A DNA stretch of 64,000 nucleotides from Candidatus Gracilibacteria bacterium. GTDB lineage: Bacteria; Patescibacteriota; Gracilibacteria; BD1-5; UBA2023. Below are positions 32,022-42,648 of this stretch, one piece after another. A program made the position numbers and the translations under genes. The stretch covers positions 1-64,000 of the forward strand of contig JAQUAB010000001.1 of the NCBI GenBank assembly GCA_028687475.1, written 5' to 3'. The notes beneath the pieces were generated by a model. It saw only the letters and a program-made list of their open reading frames with translations, did not search any database and was not told the DNA's origin. The first letter of the stretch is position 1, and every line of letters begins with the position of its first letter.

Positions 32022-33171
32022 TTGTTTTATCGATCTCATTCTCAAGAAGTTTTACCTTTTGTTTCCCAGAAATAACGATATCAGAATCTACTTTCAGCTT
32101 CTTGGTCTCGATTTTCTCTGGATAATCGAATTGATTGAGGAGATATTTCACTGCATTGACACGAGCTCGTTCCTTGTCATTGCTATCTATGACAATCCAT
32201 GGAGCATGAGCGGTATGTGTACGAGAAAAATTCTCATACTCCGCTACAGTATAGCGATCCCAAAGTTTCTGAGAAAATTGGTCTACTGGAGAGAGTTTGT
32301 ATTGCTTGAGTGGATTAGTACGACGTTCATTGAACCTGCGAGCCTGTTCTTCTTTTGATACAGAAAAATAGAATTTTATGATTTTTATCCCTGAATCAAT
32401 CAACATTTTCTCAAGTACAGGAACATCATTCATGAAACGCTCGTAATCACGCTTTCCGACAAAACCCATAACTGGCTCTACTCCAGCACGATTGTACCAA
32501 CTGCGATCAAAAAATACGATTTCTCCAGCATCAGGAAGATGTCTGATATATCGTTCGAAATACCATTGTCATTTTTCTACTTCAGTTGGCTTCTGGAGGG
32601 CCACTACTTTTGCATTTCGAGGATTGAGATTCTCTGTGAAACGCTTGATATTTCCTCATTTTCCTGCTGCATCACGACCCTCGAAAATGATGAGCAACTT
32701 TTTCCCTGTGGATTGGATATATTTCTGGAGTTTCACGAGTTCGATCTGGAGCATGAGCATCTCCTCTTCATAAGAAATCTCTGTTTTTCTCATCGCAACG
32801 AGCACATGAGTTTTTTTCTTTTTCTCAGGAACATATAGCTGAGGTGCATATTTTTTCTTCAGTTTCTTCTGTATATCGATGAGTTCAATAGTTTCCTTCT
32901 GTGATGCCTCAATCTCACCGATCGTATCGTCAATATCTTCGAGAAGTGTTTTGATTTTATGGAGTTTTGCTACTTCTTTTCGAGAAAATTTCTTCTCATT
33001 ATTCTCGAGAATCATTGCGATCCTATTACGAAGAACACGGAGATTATCGATATCGTTGTCTTTTTTGAGTTGTTTATAGATATTTGTCAGTTCATCGTAG
33101 AATGCCTCCATAGTGCTCGCACTCATGGTCACGATGTTGTTGAATATATCGGTAATATTGAAGAGTTTCAT
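32005..33171 (-). CDS. ppk2: Polyphosphate kinase 2
   Basis: A 388-aa PPK2, which phosphorylates nucleotides from polyphosphate (or the reverse). The core has the Walker A EGRDAAGKGG (164-173, Gly172 from TGA), RSWYNRAGVEPVMGF with the Walker B Asp just before it (FFDRSWYN), the lid Arg cluster ARRFNERRTNP and DRYTVAEYENF. It should help an energy-limited cell make ATP or GTP. The first 140 residues are an unusual extra helical, probably coiled-coil, extension (ELTNIYKQLKKDNDIDNL, then DTIGEIEASQKETIELIDI). The start could also be a later Met (MSAST). No neighbour suggests the nucleotide specificity. Confidence 0.9.
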
Positions 33172-33267
33172 TTATAATATCAGAGCTAAGAATAGAAGAG
33201 GGTTTTTCGTATAATATTCGTCACTTCCGCTATAGCAAAGGAAAATATGAAATGCTCTTGCGTTTTC

Positions 33268-34722
33268 TTAAAACTCTTCACTATATACTTTCTCGAATCC
33301 TCTTTTTGAGAGTTTTTCTCGAGCTTCAGTAACCATATTCGGATTCCCACAGAGATACCATTCTGTATCTGGAGATGCTTCGATAGTATCAGTATCTACA
33401 CGTCCGAACTCACATCATTCCACCTCTTCTCGTGTTGTATGAATATGGAGTTCGAGATTTTGGATATTTTTGAGATTTTCGATATAGAAAAGTTCATCTT
33501 GGGTTGCTATGGTGAAATAGAGTATCTTTTCTATTCATGAATCAAGAGCATGAATCATGTTATAAATCGGTGCCAATCCCGTTCCAGTTGCGATGAATAT
33601 TTTTGGTTTTTCTGTTTTCTGCAGGAGAAAATTCCCGAAAATCCCACGAATGCGAATACTTGCATTAACTTCGATGTCCTGAAGAATACGAGCTCCACGA
33701 CCGTTTTCTGAGAGTTTGATGAGAAAAGTAAATCTTCTTCCATCTTGTTTTACTATTGAGTATGATCTCGTGAATTCTCACTCTGCATCCTGCCAAACAA
33801 ATGTAACAAATTGTCCTGGATTACTTCCGATTGGATCAAAAGTCTCGATAATGAGTTCCAGAGTTGTTGGATTGAGGAAAGTTTTTTCGATGATTTTTGC
33901 GTCATATCCCGTTTCGATTTTCTGAGCTGCATCATAGGGCACAAAATCTCATTTCTTCACACCACATGCTGGACAACTCCATGAATCTGGAATATCTGTG
34001 AATTCTGTTCCGGCAGAAATCCCGCTATCCTCGTCTCCTATAAGCGGGTCGTAGATATAACCACACGGAACACAGAGCCATTTTTGTCCTTTCGGATATG
34101 TTTTTGTTTTTTCTTTTCCAAGAACGATTCATTTCCATTCTATGATTTTCCCGACAAAATAGAGTCCAAGCAACATAACTTGTCCAAATTCAAATTCTCT
34201 ATACCACTTCAGAAGAACAACATGAGTGATGGTGAGGATAATAACAATATAGACTAGTCGATGAATCGTTTTCCAGTGTTTTCCGAGTTTTCGCATCGCC
34301 CATTTATTCGATGTCAGCGTGAGTGGAATCGTCAGAATCAGTGCGAAAAAACCAAATGCCAGATAGCTCACAAATCCGTCTTGCCACCAGAAGTCCAGTT
34401 CCAGAAGATAGGTGTAATCAGGAATAATATATGCAGCACCATGAACAAACGCGAGCGTTCCCATGAGAATCCCTATTTCTTTTCTCAGTGGCATGAGAGC
34501 CTTTCCGAGATTGAGATTCAGTACTCTTGCGAAAAATGGCAAGAAGAGAAGAAACCAGAGTATATTCAGAGAGTTTTCACCTGTATATTTCACCATTTGT
34601 GGTGAGAAAATGAGTCCGAGAGAGAGAAATGCAAGAAGAAGAAAGAAATATCCAATATATTTTTGGTGTTTTCTGACGAGTTTTTCGAGCGGAAAAAGAA
34701 AGGTATTGATATTCTGAATCAT
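33268..34722 (-). CDS. Heme-membrane/rubredoxin/flavin reductase fusion
   Basis: A 484-aa triple fusion. Residues 1 to about 198 are a six-helix ferric-reductase-like (YedZ/MsrQ) domain with heme-ligand candidates in [18 protein letters not shown] and ITHVVLL. After a TGA Gly, residues about 205-260 are a rubredoxin with both CxxC knuckles (CVPCG and CPACG). From about 265 a ferredoxin-NADP-reductase-type module has RSYS for [12 protein letters not shown] for NAD(P) and the C-terminal CGNPNMV. Electrons could pass from NAD(P)H through FAD and rubredoxin iron to membrane heme, or the reverse. The one-chain arrangement is unusual. The final acceptor is unknown. Confidence 0.87.
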
Positions 34723-34805
34723 GTGAAGAAAGTATTTACTATTAATATATCTCGGAGTATATATTCCAAGTTTAAATGTTCTTTAAATCTGTTGAATGCA
34801 GAAAC

Positions 34806-35840
34806 TTATTGTAGGTATTTTGTTTTATTCTGATTGTGTTCTTCGAGTGTTTTCGCATAGTGAATCTGCCCTTCTGTGTCATGCAGATAGTAGTAATACG
34901 GTGAATCTTTTTTGTTCAGCACCGCGTTCCATGTATCGAGAGAAATACTAGCAATCGGTGTTGGCGGATATCCTTGCTTATTGCGTGTATTGTATGGATG
35001 CTTATCCGCAATGACGGAAGCAATGAAGCTCGGTGTACATTGTTTCTGAGTTTTGGCATATCCGAAACATACTGTTGCATCAGCGCCCATAGGAATTCCT
35101 TCTGCAACGCGTTTCGCGAGAATACCAGCAACGATTGGTTTCTCAGTAGAGTTCCGTTCTTCGCGCTCAACTATAGAAGCAAGGATGAGATTGTTGTATC
35201 CATTTTTTCCGAGTTTTGTATATGATTCTCCGATTCGTGAATCGAAAGTTGAGAGAAGCTTGCGAATCACTGTATCAGCAGTTGCATCTTTCGGAATGCG
35301 GTACGTATCGGGATAGAGAAATCCTTCAATACTCGGAACTCATTCGAGAAATGGATAATCTTTCTGATATTTCGAGAAATTATCACGCAGTGCGAGAAGA
35401 AAATCTCCAGGATCCTGAATAATATCTTTTCGATACAGATAATCATCGATATCATAACTATTCCAACCAGGAAGAATCATGATTGTCAGATCAGTGTAGA
35501 CGGGTTTCACGAGAACTTTTGTGAAAACTTCCCGAAGTTCCATAGTTTTCTCGACCGTATAACCACCTGCTTGGAGATTCTTGATTTCTGGAGCAAAATA
35601 TTTCACCCAAAGTTTGTACTTCCATTCTGGAATATCGAGCTTCAGACTGGAATCAAGAGTATTCACTGTCGTACCTTTGTCGAGTGTATATGTACCCGAA
35701 GAAACAAGAGTAGAACCGATAGAGCTGATAGATTGGTATAAAAAAAAGAAGAAAAGAAAAATAACTCCAATGATACTATAGAAGATTCATTTTGAACTGT
35801 TTTTTTGTCGATTCTCAATACGTCGTTCTCTGAAAGCCAT
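34806..35840 (-). CDS. mltG: Endolytic murein transglycosylase Mlt G (YceG)
   Basis: A 344-aa MltG that cuts nascent peptidoglycan glycan strands near the membrane. A short basic N-terminus precedes one transmembrane helix (GIFYSIIGVIFLFFFLYQSI, with a TGA Gly), then a LysM-like region (AGGYTVEKTMELREVF). The catalytic YceG domain follows with FLYPDTYRIP, ILASIVEREERN carrying the catalytic Glu, MGADATVCFG, and NTRNKQGYPPTPIASIS. Its presence implies a normal murein wall. It is 11 nt after the membrane gene at 35852 on the same strand. Confidence 0.93.
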
Positions 35841-35851
35841 GAAATGAAAAA

Positions 35852-36271
35852 TTATTTACCCGATCCCGTTGTGATATTCCCACTTGCAGAAACACTTCCA
35901 GAAAGACTTCCGAGTTTTTGAATATCAGTTTTTGCTTTTTCGACGGCGGTATATGCATTCTGGACAGAATCTGCCGCCTTCTTTACTTGTTCCGTTTTTT
36001 CTGTTACAGTTGTCTGAATCTGATTCACAGTTTGTTTCGATTCATTGATGAATTGTTGTGTGCCACTCGCGAACTCTGAAGCCTTTCCAGTCAAATCAGC
36101 AAAAATGGAAGAACTCGATCCAGTGTAACTCTCCATATCGGACTTCATCTCCCGTATTTTCTCGTTCCATGAGACATTCCCATACTGGTCAGCAAATTCA
36201 GGAAAAAGAAAAACACTAGCAAGATAGAGTGTGATAATGAGAATGATAAAAGCGAAAAGCCGAGCAAACAT
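35852..36271 (-). CDS. Membrane-anchored coiled-coil protein, unknown
   Basis: A 139-aa protein: one N-terminal helix (FARLFAFIILIITLYLASVF), a short hydrophilic segment and a long polar amphipathic helix (FINESKQTVNQIQTTVTEKT, then VKKAADSVQNAYTAVEKAKT), ending in a Ser/Gly-rich tail. It resembles small cell-envelope coiled-coil proteins, with no assigned role. It lies between a zinc-ribbon gene and mltG, with gaps of 6 and 11 nt, so it probably belongs to one operon. Confidence 0.7.
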   Translation of the reverse strand: MFARLFAFIILIITLYLASVFLFPEFADQYGNVSWNEKIREMKSDMESYTGSSSSIFADLTGKASEFASGTQQFINESKQTVNQIQTTVTEKTEQVKKAADSVQNAYTAVEKAKTDIQKLGSLSGSVSASGNITTGSGK

Positions 36272-36277
36272 AGAAAA

Positions 36278-36622
36278 TTATTTGAGAAGATCTTTGACAG
36301 ATTGGATAGAAGAAAGTTCATTTCGCAGAGTCATAATATCTTCGTCTTTGATGGCGTTTTCATTGAGATTTCCATTTTTCATCACTTTCTTCAGAAGGGC
36401 TTTCCCTTCATCAGTTCGGAGCATCTCATTCGCAATATTCGCGACTTCTGCATGGATATGTGTATGTGTCTGACAGTGAGGACAATGAACTTCGAGATCA
36501 ATCATATGCTCGCCGATTCCTACGACACTGACGGAAGACTCATCAACTTTTCCCTGACAGCTCTGACACACGTACTGTGAAATGGTGGTTTCTATGATGT
36601 TTTTCAGGAAAATATAGAGCAT
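36278..36622 (-). CDS. Zinc-ribbon protein, unknown
   Basis: A 114-aa soluble protein with two CxxC knuckles (CQSCQG at 19-24 and CPHCQT near 47-52), which should bind one zinc. The N-terminus is hydrophobic (MLYIFLKNIIETTIS), and the C-terminal half is helical and charged (NEMLRTDEGKALLKKVMKNG, MTLRNELSSIQSVKDLL). I do not recognise the family. It is followed 6 nt later by the coiled-coil gene. Confidence 0.65.
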   Translation of the reverse strand: MLYIFLKNIIETTISQYVCQSCQGKVDESSVSVVGIGEHMIDLEVHCPHCQTHTHIHAEVANIANEMLRTDEGKALLKKVMKNGNLNENAIKDEDIMTLRNELSSIQSVKDLLK

Positions 36623-36658
36623 GGTATCAATGAAAAAATAACAATTAAAAATGAAAAA

Positions 36659-36856
36659 TTACTCCGGAAGAAGTCCTCATTTAGCAAGAACCCTTAACCT
36701 TCTTTGTTCCATCCTGTGCAAAGCTTCTTGTGTTAAGCTAGATGGAGTAATTGGAGAGAGTCATGCTGCTCTTCTCGCAGCATTTCCCGTAATACTCAAT
36801 CGAGGGTCTTTTCTTATAAAAAGTCAGGAACCAGCTTCGAGTCACTTTCTAGACAT
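36659..36856 (-). CDS. Small hypothetical protein (TGA-rich)
   Basis: A 65-aa basic reading with five TGA glycines (RKGLEAGSGLF, RRAAGLSPITPSSLTQEAL, LAKGGLLPE). I do not recognise it. A plus-strand ORF covers the same DNA. I prefer the minus frame because its TGA-to-Gly choices look natural, the surrounding genes share its strand, and the pattern SPITPSSLTQEA then an Arg-rich helix recalls the 75-aa gene at 28886. Confidence 0.4.
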
Positions 36857-36882
36857 AATAGAATTATATTAATAACTAAACA

Positions 36883-38352
36883 CTATAACAATTCAAGTAC
36901 TTTCTGTATTCTTTTGAGTGATTTATCTTTTCCGAGAATAAATGCAAGTTCGAATGCGCCAGGAGAAAATTCTTCTCCAGAAAGTGCGACACGAAGTGGC
37001 CAGAGTACTTGTCCATTTTTAAGACCTGCTCGGGAAATTGCTTCGAGGAGCGGAGTTTTGAGGTTTTCCAGTATAGAAAAATCTGTTGTTTCGAGTACTT
37101 CTTTTGCTAATTTTAATGATTCTCATGCAAAATCAAGAGTTTCTATTTTCATCTTCGGATTCGTGAGGAGATCTGTCCGGATTTCTGCATCCTGATACAG
37201 AAATTTTGTCAACTCAATATATTCATCGAATCGTTTCATGCGAAGCTGGAGTTCACGAAGAATTTTCGTATTGAACTCGTAATCTGCTGGAGCAAAAGTG
37301 CTCGTATAAAATTCATTCTCATACGTCTTCAGATATTCTGCGAGGCGTTCGTGAAGTTCTCCGATTTCCATTTTTTTCACGTATTCTCCATTCATCCAGT
37401 CGAGCTTGATTCGATCAAGAACTGCACCAGACTTGTGGATATCGGAGATTTCGAATTTTGCAATCATCTCCTCCATGGTCATGATTTCTTCATTTTGCTT
37501 CGGATGCCATCCGAGAAGTGCGATGAAGTTCAGAAGTGCTTCAGGAAAATATCATTTCGCGAGATACTCCGAGACGAAGGCATCACCCGTTCGTTTCGAA
37601 AGTTTTTTCCCATCGTTTCCGAGAACGCTCGGAAGATGTGCATATTCTGGAAGTGGAAGATTCAGTGCACGAGCTGTGAGAATCTGCTTTGGCATAGAGC
37701 TAATCCATTCTTCCCCACGCATCACGTGAGTAATCCCCATGAGATAATCATCGATAACGATAGCACCGTGGTAGGTTGGAAATCCATCTGACTTGAGGAG
37801 AACTTGGTCATCCACTTCAGAAGTGTTGAATTCTATGCGTCCACGGATGAGATCATTGAAAATAATTTTTTCTCCTTTTGGAACTTTGAGACGAATGGTA
37901 TACTTTTCTCCATTTGCGATTTTTTCTCGAGCTTCTTCGAGAGGAATATGACGACAATGTCCATCATATTTTGGAGGAAGTTTGAGTTCTTCTTGTTCTT
38001 TCTTGAGCGCTTCGAGACGCTCAGAAGTACAGAAACAATAATACGCGCTTCCCTCTTCACAGAGCTGATGAAGTCGAGGTGTATAGATATCAAGTCGTTC
38101 GCTCTGTGTATATGGGCCATAACCACCATCATGGTGTGGGCCTTCATCAGGTCGCATTCCCACCAATGTCAATGTCTCAATAATACGATCCACAGCATCT
38201 TCTACGAGACGTGTACGATCTGTATCTTCGATACGGAGGATGAATTGTCCATCATTGTGGCGAGCCCAGAGAAAACAATAGAGCGCAGTACGGAGATTCC
38301 CGATATGGACATATCCTGTTGGTGATGGTGCGAGTCGAGTACGGACGGTCAT
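36883..38352 (-). CDS. gltX: Glutamyl-tRNA synthetase
   Basis: GltX (489 aa) charges tRNA-Glu, and in organisms with GatCAB often tRNA-Gln as well, which matches gatB in this window. Class I signatures are PSPTGYVHIGN with the HIGH-type motif near residue 15 and KKLSKRTG (KMSKS-type). RIEDTDRTR and DDYLMGITHVMRGEEWISS are also conserved. The helical anticodon domain follows GYFPEALLNFIALLGWHP, whose first Gly is TGA. The start at MTVRTRLAPSPTG matches the family. Confidence 0.96.
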
Positions 38353-38480
38353 AGAAAAATTCAAGATTAAAAATTCAAGATTCAAAATATGATAAGAATA
38401 GAGTCGAATATAGAGAAAAAGCTCGAAAAAGCAACAGAAAGCGCTCACAAACAATTCACAGAAAATATGTTGTATGAACT

Positions 38481-39854
38481 ATGAAAGTTCCTATAATCTC
38501 CGTATTATTTCGCGATTATCCCCTTCTCGTGCTTCTCTCTTATCGTATACCACTCATCACGGGAATTATTCTCATACTCACCGCAATGGTGAATATTGTT
38601 GCGTTTCAGGTTCTTTCTGAGAAACATTTTGCTGAATATATCGCTTCATATGATACTGGAGCACTCACACCAAATCCTGAACAATTGAAGGCTTTTGTTG
38701 CGCTCTCGAAGCTCGATAAAAAAACACAAGAAGAATATGCTCAAGTCATCGCAGAACTCTCGAATCTCTCAACTTCGATAGAGAATATTAGCAAAAATCC
38801 GGAACTCTATATGACGACTGGAACTGGTAATAGTGATGAAATGCTGAGTATTCCCTTTCCGAAATACACAACAGGAATTCTCGATATACGAAAATTTCCC
38901 CTCTTTAATCTCCGGGCATTCGGTGAAGATAGTGCAGAATGACAGTTCGTGACTGGAGTTCTGTCAGGGCTCTTATATGTGAATCTTATTTGGTTCCTTT
39001 TGATATTGGTTTTCTATTTTTTCTGGATTCGTTCTATATTTCTTCCCGTGCAATCGATTATCGAGAATCTGGAACGAATTATTGGTGGAAAGAACTTCTC
39101 GAGCATTCGGTATACAAAAAAGAATGAATTCTTCCCACTCATTGTCACAATCAACAACCTCCATAAGGCTATTTCTATTCAGGAAAAAATCCGTTCTGAT
39201 TTCCTCTCTGATCTCTCACATGAGATTCGAACTCCTATCACGGCGGTGAAGTGTTATCTCGATGGCATCGAAGATGGTATGATGACTCTCGACAAAAAAA
39301 CAATTTCTCTTCTCCAATCTGAACTCACTCGACTCACAGATATTACCAGTCGAATTATGGATTATGAACATCTCACACGTGATACGTTCGATCATATCCA
39401 TGTCGAAAGGTTTTCTGTACGTAGTCGTACTCTTCCTATTGTCGCTGAATATACACCACAACTCGAGAAGAATAATCAAAAAATTGTAGTGGATTTCCCG
39501 CGTGACACAATGACGAGTATGGATAGTGATATGTATGTGCAGATTCTCCACAATATCTTCTCGAATTTTATCAAATACGCTGGAAAAGATACAACGCTTC
39601 TCTGTAGATATGAGAAACGTGATAAGGAATATCTTTTTACTTTCTCAGATAATGGTGTCGGAATTCCTGAGGATGAGATGGATTTCGTGAAGGAGAAATT
39701 CTATCGTATCGATAAATGACGGAGTCAGAGTGATAAAAGTATGGGGATTGGTCTTGCGATTGTGGAGAGAATTGCGAGCCTTCATCATGGAAATCTCACG
39801 ATACAAAAAAACCACCCTACTTGAGTGATTTTTGAAGTACGAATTGGACGATAA
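38481..39854 (+). CDS. Sensor histidine kinase (orphan)
   Basis: A 457-aa membrane sensor kinase. Helix 1 (about 23-45) and helix 2 (about 166-185) flank an extracytoplasmic domain of about 120 residues of unknown ligand. HAMP-like residues lead into the dimerisation helix with SHEIRTPITAV (phosphorylated His247). The ATPase has an N-box (ILHNIFSNFIKYA), a G1 box (FSDNGVGIPEDE), an F-box (KFYRIDKG) and a G2 box (GIGLAIVERI). Several of these glycines are TGA. No response regulator is adjacent. It converges with rsmI, leaving only 3 nt between stops. Confidence 0.92.
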
Positions 39855-39857
39855 TTT

Positions 39858-40520
39858 CTAGAATACAAGCACAAATTCTCCTTTCACCTTCCCCTCTCAC
39901 TTATAATATTCTCTCACTTCTGCAATAGTTCCTCGTTTGAATTCTTCGAATTTCTTCGTAATCTCTCGACCGACGACGATATAATGATCTCATCCGAGAT
40001 ATTCCTCGAGTTCTGCGAGAGTTTTCTCGATACGATGCACTGATTCATACACGACGACGGTATATTCTTTATTCACCAGAGATTTTAGCATCGTCTGGCG
40101 TCACTTCTTCACAGGGAGGAATCCGAGATAGAGGTATTGATGACAGTCTATTCCGCTTGCAACAAGAGCTGAGAGAACTGCGGAAGCTCATGGAACTGGC
40201 GTGACCGTAATTCCTTCCTTGATAGCTTCACGGATAAGTACAAAACCAGGATCAGAAATCCCAGGAGTTCCCGCATCGGAGACGAGTGCTACTTCTTTTC
40301 CTTCCTTCAGGAGTTCGATGATCTTGTCCATCTTCGAGAATCCAGAATGTGAATGGAACGACATGAGTCGCCCATTGTTCGGAATATCGTAATATCCAAG
40401 GAGTTGTCCTGTAACACGGGTATCTTCACAGGCGATGTAGTCAGTTTCTTTGAGAATTCGGAGTGCACGAAGTGTGATATCCTCGAGATTGCCGATGGGA
40501 GTGGAGATGATGGAGAGCAT
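39858..40520 (-). CDS. rsmI: 16S rRNA 2'-O-ribose methyltransferase RsmI
   Basis: RsmI (220 aa, somewhat short) methylates the C1402 ribose of 16S rRNA using SAM. It opens with LSIISTPIGNLEDITLRAL and contains CEDTRVTGQLL, FHSHSG, the SAM loop VSDAGTPGISDPG, PGASAVLSALVASG and the GGDHYIVVGREITKKFEE stretch. The frame passes through TGA at YYKGEGKVKGEFVLVF, and GEFVLV is the expected C-terminal strand, so the stop is TAG at 39858. Confidence 0.93.
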
Positions 40521-40537
40521 ACTTAGACTTTTAAAAA

Positions 40538-42274
40538 TTAACCAATAACTTCCCTATTATAACACTCCTCACAATACACGATTTCCTTCCTATCTGGACT
40601 ATACGTTGTAATTATATCCTTTCCACATTTGTCACATTTCCTCTCGAAGAGTTTTCTCGGATTTCTGAGAGCCATACGGTCAAGGTGGCGTTGGTCGGGA
40701 TGTCTCCTTGGGATTGGGAGATTGTGCTTTCGATAGAACTCAAGTTCTTGTTTGATGATACGGAATGGTTTCTTGGTGACTTCGCACTCGATTGCCCAAT
40801 TGAGAATGTCATCAGGAATCTTCGAAATATCTTCGGGAAGTTTGTCTGCTGGGATGATCTTCTCTACTTTGGGGAATGGGGGTTCATAGTCTGACCAGTT
40901 GAAGATTCCATCTTTTGTGGCTTCAGATTTTGTGAGAGGAAAATATTCCTGTGCTACCGTTTCATTATACCCAAATGGAGAAAGTGAACTCGGAAAGAAT
41001 TCTCCCCATTCTCCTGTCTTCATCATATGTTCAATGATCTTTGGAACAAGGATTTCATATTCTTCACGAGTGTATTGTTTGTTGAGGATGCAGTAAGATT
41101 TGTTGCGAAGACCGATGCATCAGAAGAGGTTTGATGACCAACGACAAAGATAACTATAATTGATGGTACGACTATTTTCCCAACAGAGAAAAGAAAAATG
41201 AATTTTATTTACCCCATTTCATATACTAATAGCTTCATAGCAATTCACTGCTCAACCATAGCCTATATCATATCACCAAGAGTAGCAATCATAATTATCT
41301 TGAGAGTTTTGAAAGTAATGTACATATGCCGAATCCTCTATTTCTCTTGAATAGAAAGATAACTTTGTGTTTTTTGAATCAAAAAGAAAATCTCAAGAAC
41401 TATTTTGACTTCAAGTAGTATTACAAGCCACGTGCACATGACTTTCTTTTTTATGTAAGAATTCTTCTATATTTTTCTTCATTCATTGTTTTTTTAGTTC
41501 TTCTACTCTCTTTGTGTATTCTCATTGGGAATATTGAATATTGTCAATACAAAATTCCTTATTCCTTAAATTAAAACAAGAGAAGCAATTATCACAATTT
41601 ACACAATCGTATAAATAACTTGAGTTAGAACAGTTTATGCAGTTAATTCAAAATACAAGATTACTACATCAAGTTATATCTATACATTCATAACAATGAT
41701 TTGAATTAAAAATTCCCAGTGAGTCAATGCAGTTCTTGGAAGAATATATATGGTAACAATAATAATCATCTTCACAGTCCCCGTTTTCAAATACAAGATA
41801 ACAATTTTTTGAGGCTCAAGAAAAATTTACGTATTCTGAATTTTCATTTAGATTAGCATCTGTAATAAGACTTGGTGTTGGTACCACCCTCCAAAGTGCC
41901 CCTATCTGCTCCATTGCACTCCTTCCAAAATCAAACTCTCTCCCATAATCCATAGGATCCCAAGAATCACTCCACCAGTAGTCTTGATGATAGACTGTAT
42001 AAGGTTTATCTGGCGAATAAATTGAAATAATGTCCTTTTGTGTTGCATCACATTTCCTCTTGTAGAGCTTCCGTTCGTTGCGAAATGAGAGGCGACGTTG
42101 TTGGCGACAATCCGGACAAAGTGTCGGTGTTGGAATTGAGTATTTCTTCCCACCAAAAGTCGGAGAAACTTTCTCGTAGAACTCTATATCCTTGTCGGTG
42201 ATAGGAAAAGAAGTTCCACAGTGTTTGCAGGTTTTGGTTTCTACGAGAGTTTCGTTCGGAGGGATGGGGTACAT
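40538..42274 (-). CDS. Cysteine-rich zinc-ribbon protein, copy 1
   Basis: A 578-aa protein of the cysteine-rich type repeatedly seen in CPR genomes. The N-terminus has CKHCGTSFP and CPDCRQQRR, the middle is an array of about 20 CxxC-like and CYxC elements (CYECIDITGC, NCINCSNSSYLYDC, CDNCFSCFN), and the C-terminus has CDKCGKD and YCEECYN. It should hold several zinc ions and may bind nucleic acid or protein; its function is unknown. About ten TGA glycines. Copy 2 (45461) has the same length, 579 codons including the stop, and near-identical ends but a diverged middle. Confidence 0.75.
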
Positions 42275-42648
42275 AGTGCAAGAAAAAATCCTCCGTATTA
42301 TGAAGGATTTTCGCATTTTTGCAAAAGAAAGTCTTCTGATTGATTTCCATAAGATTTCCATAGAATATTTGTGCTCCTGCCTCTTGGTCAGGGGCGGGAG
42401 GTTTATCCTTTAACCGATTTATCGTATGAGGAACCTCCTCGTATACCTCTGTGTCCTACTTGGATTCGAGGTGGTCACCAAAAAGGTGACAGGGCGAACT
42501 CGGAGAAAATTTCTTCGTCAGTATCGCTAACAGAAAAATCCCCACTGACATGGGGATTTTTCTTAAGGAGGTTTATTTCCCGATTTATCGTATTCCTCTT
42601 TCGAGGTCATGGGCAGTATAGCAGATTTTTCGAAAATGCAAAATTATT
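42275..42648. other. Intergenic region with hairpins and direct repeats
   Basis: The 374 bp between the ATPase stop and the zinc-ribbon start hold no recognised gene. They contain a strong hairpin (AAAAATCCCCACTGACATGG then GGATTTTT, about 42534-42562), a perfect GTCACC-AAAAA-GGTGAC stem (about 42472-42490) and two similar segments. Both segments begin AGGTTTAT and contain CGATTTATCGTAT (near 42398 and 42570). Confidence 0.55.

Noticed and set aside
36651-36872. Plus-strand ORF of 73 codons
   Set aside because: It competes with a minus-strand reading that uses TGA as Gly and fits the direction of neighbouring genes; neither is certain.
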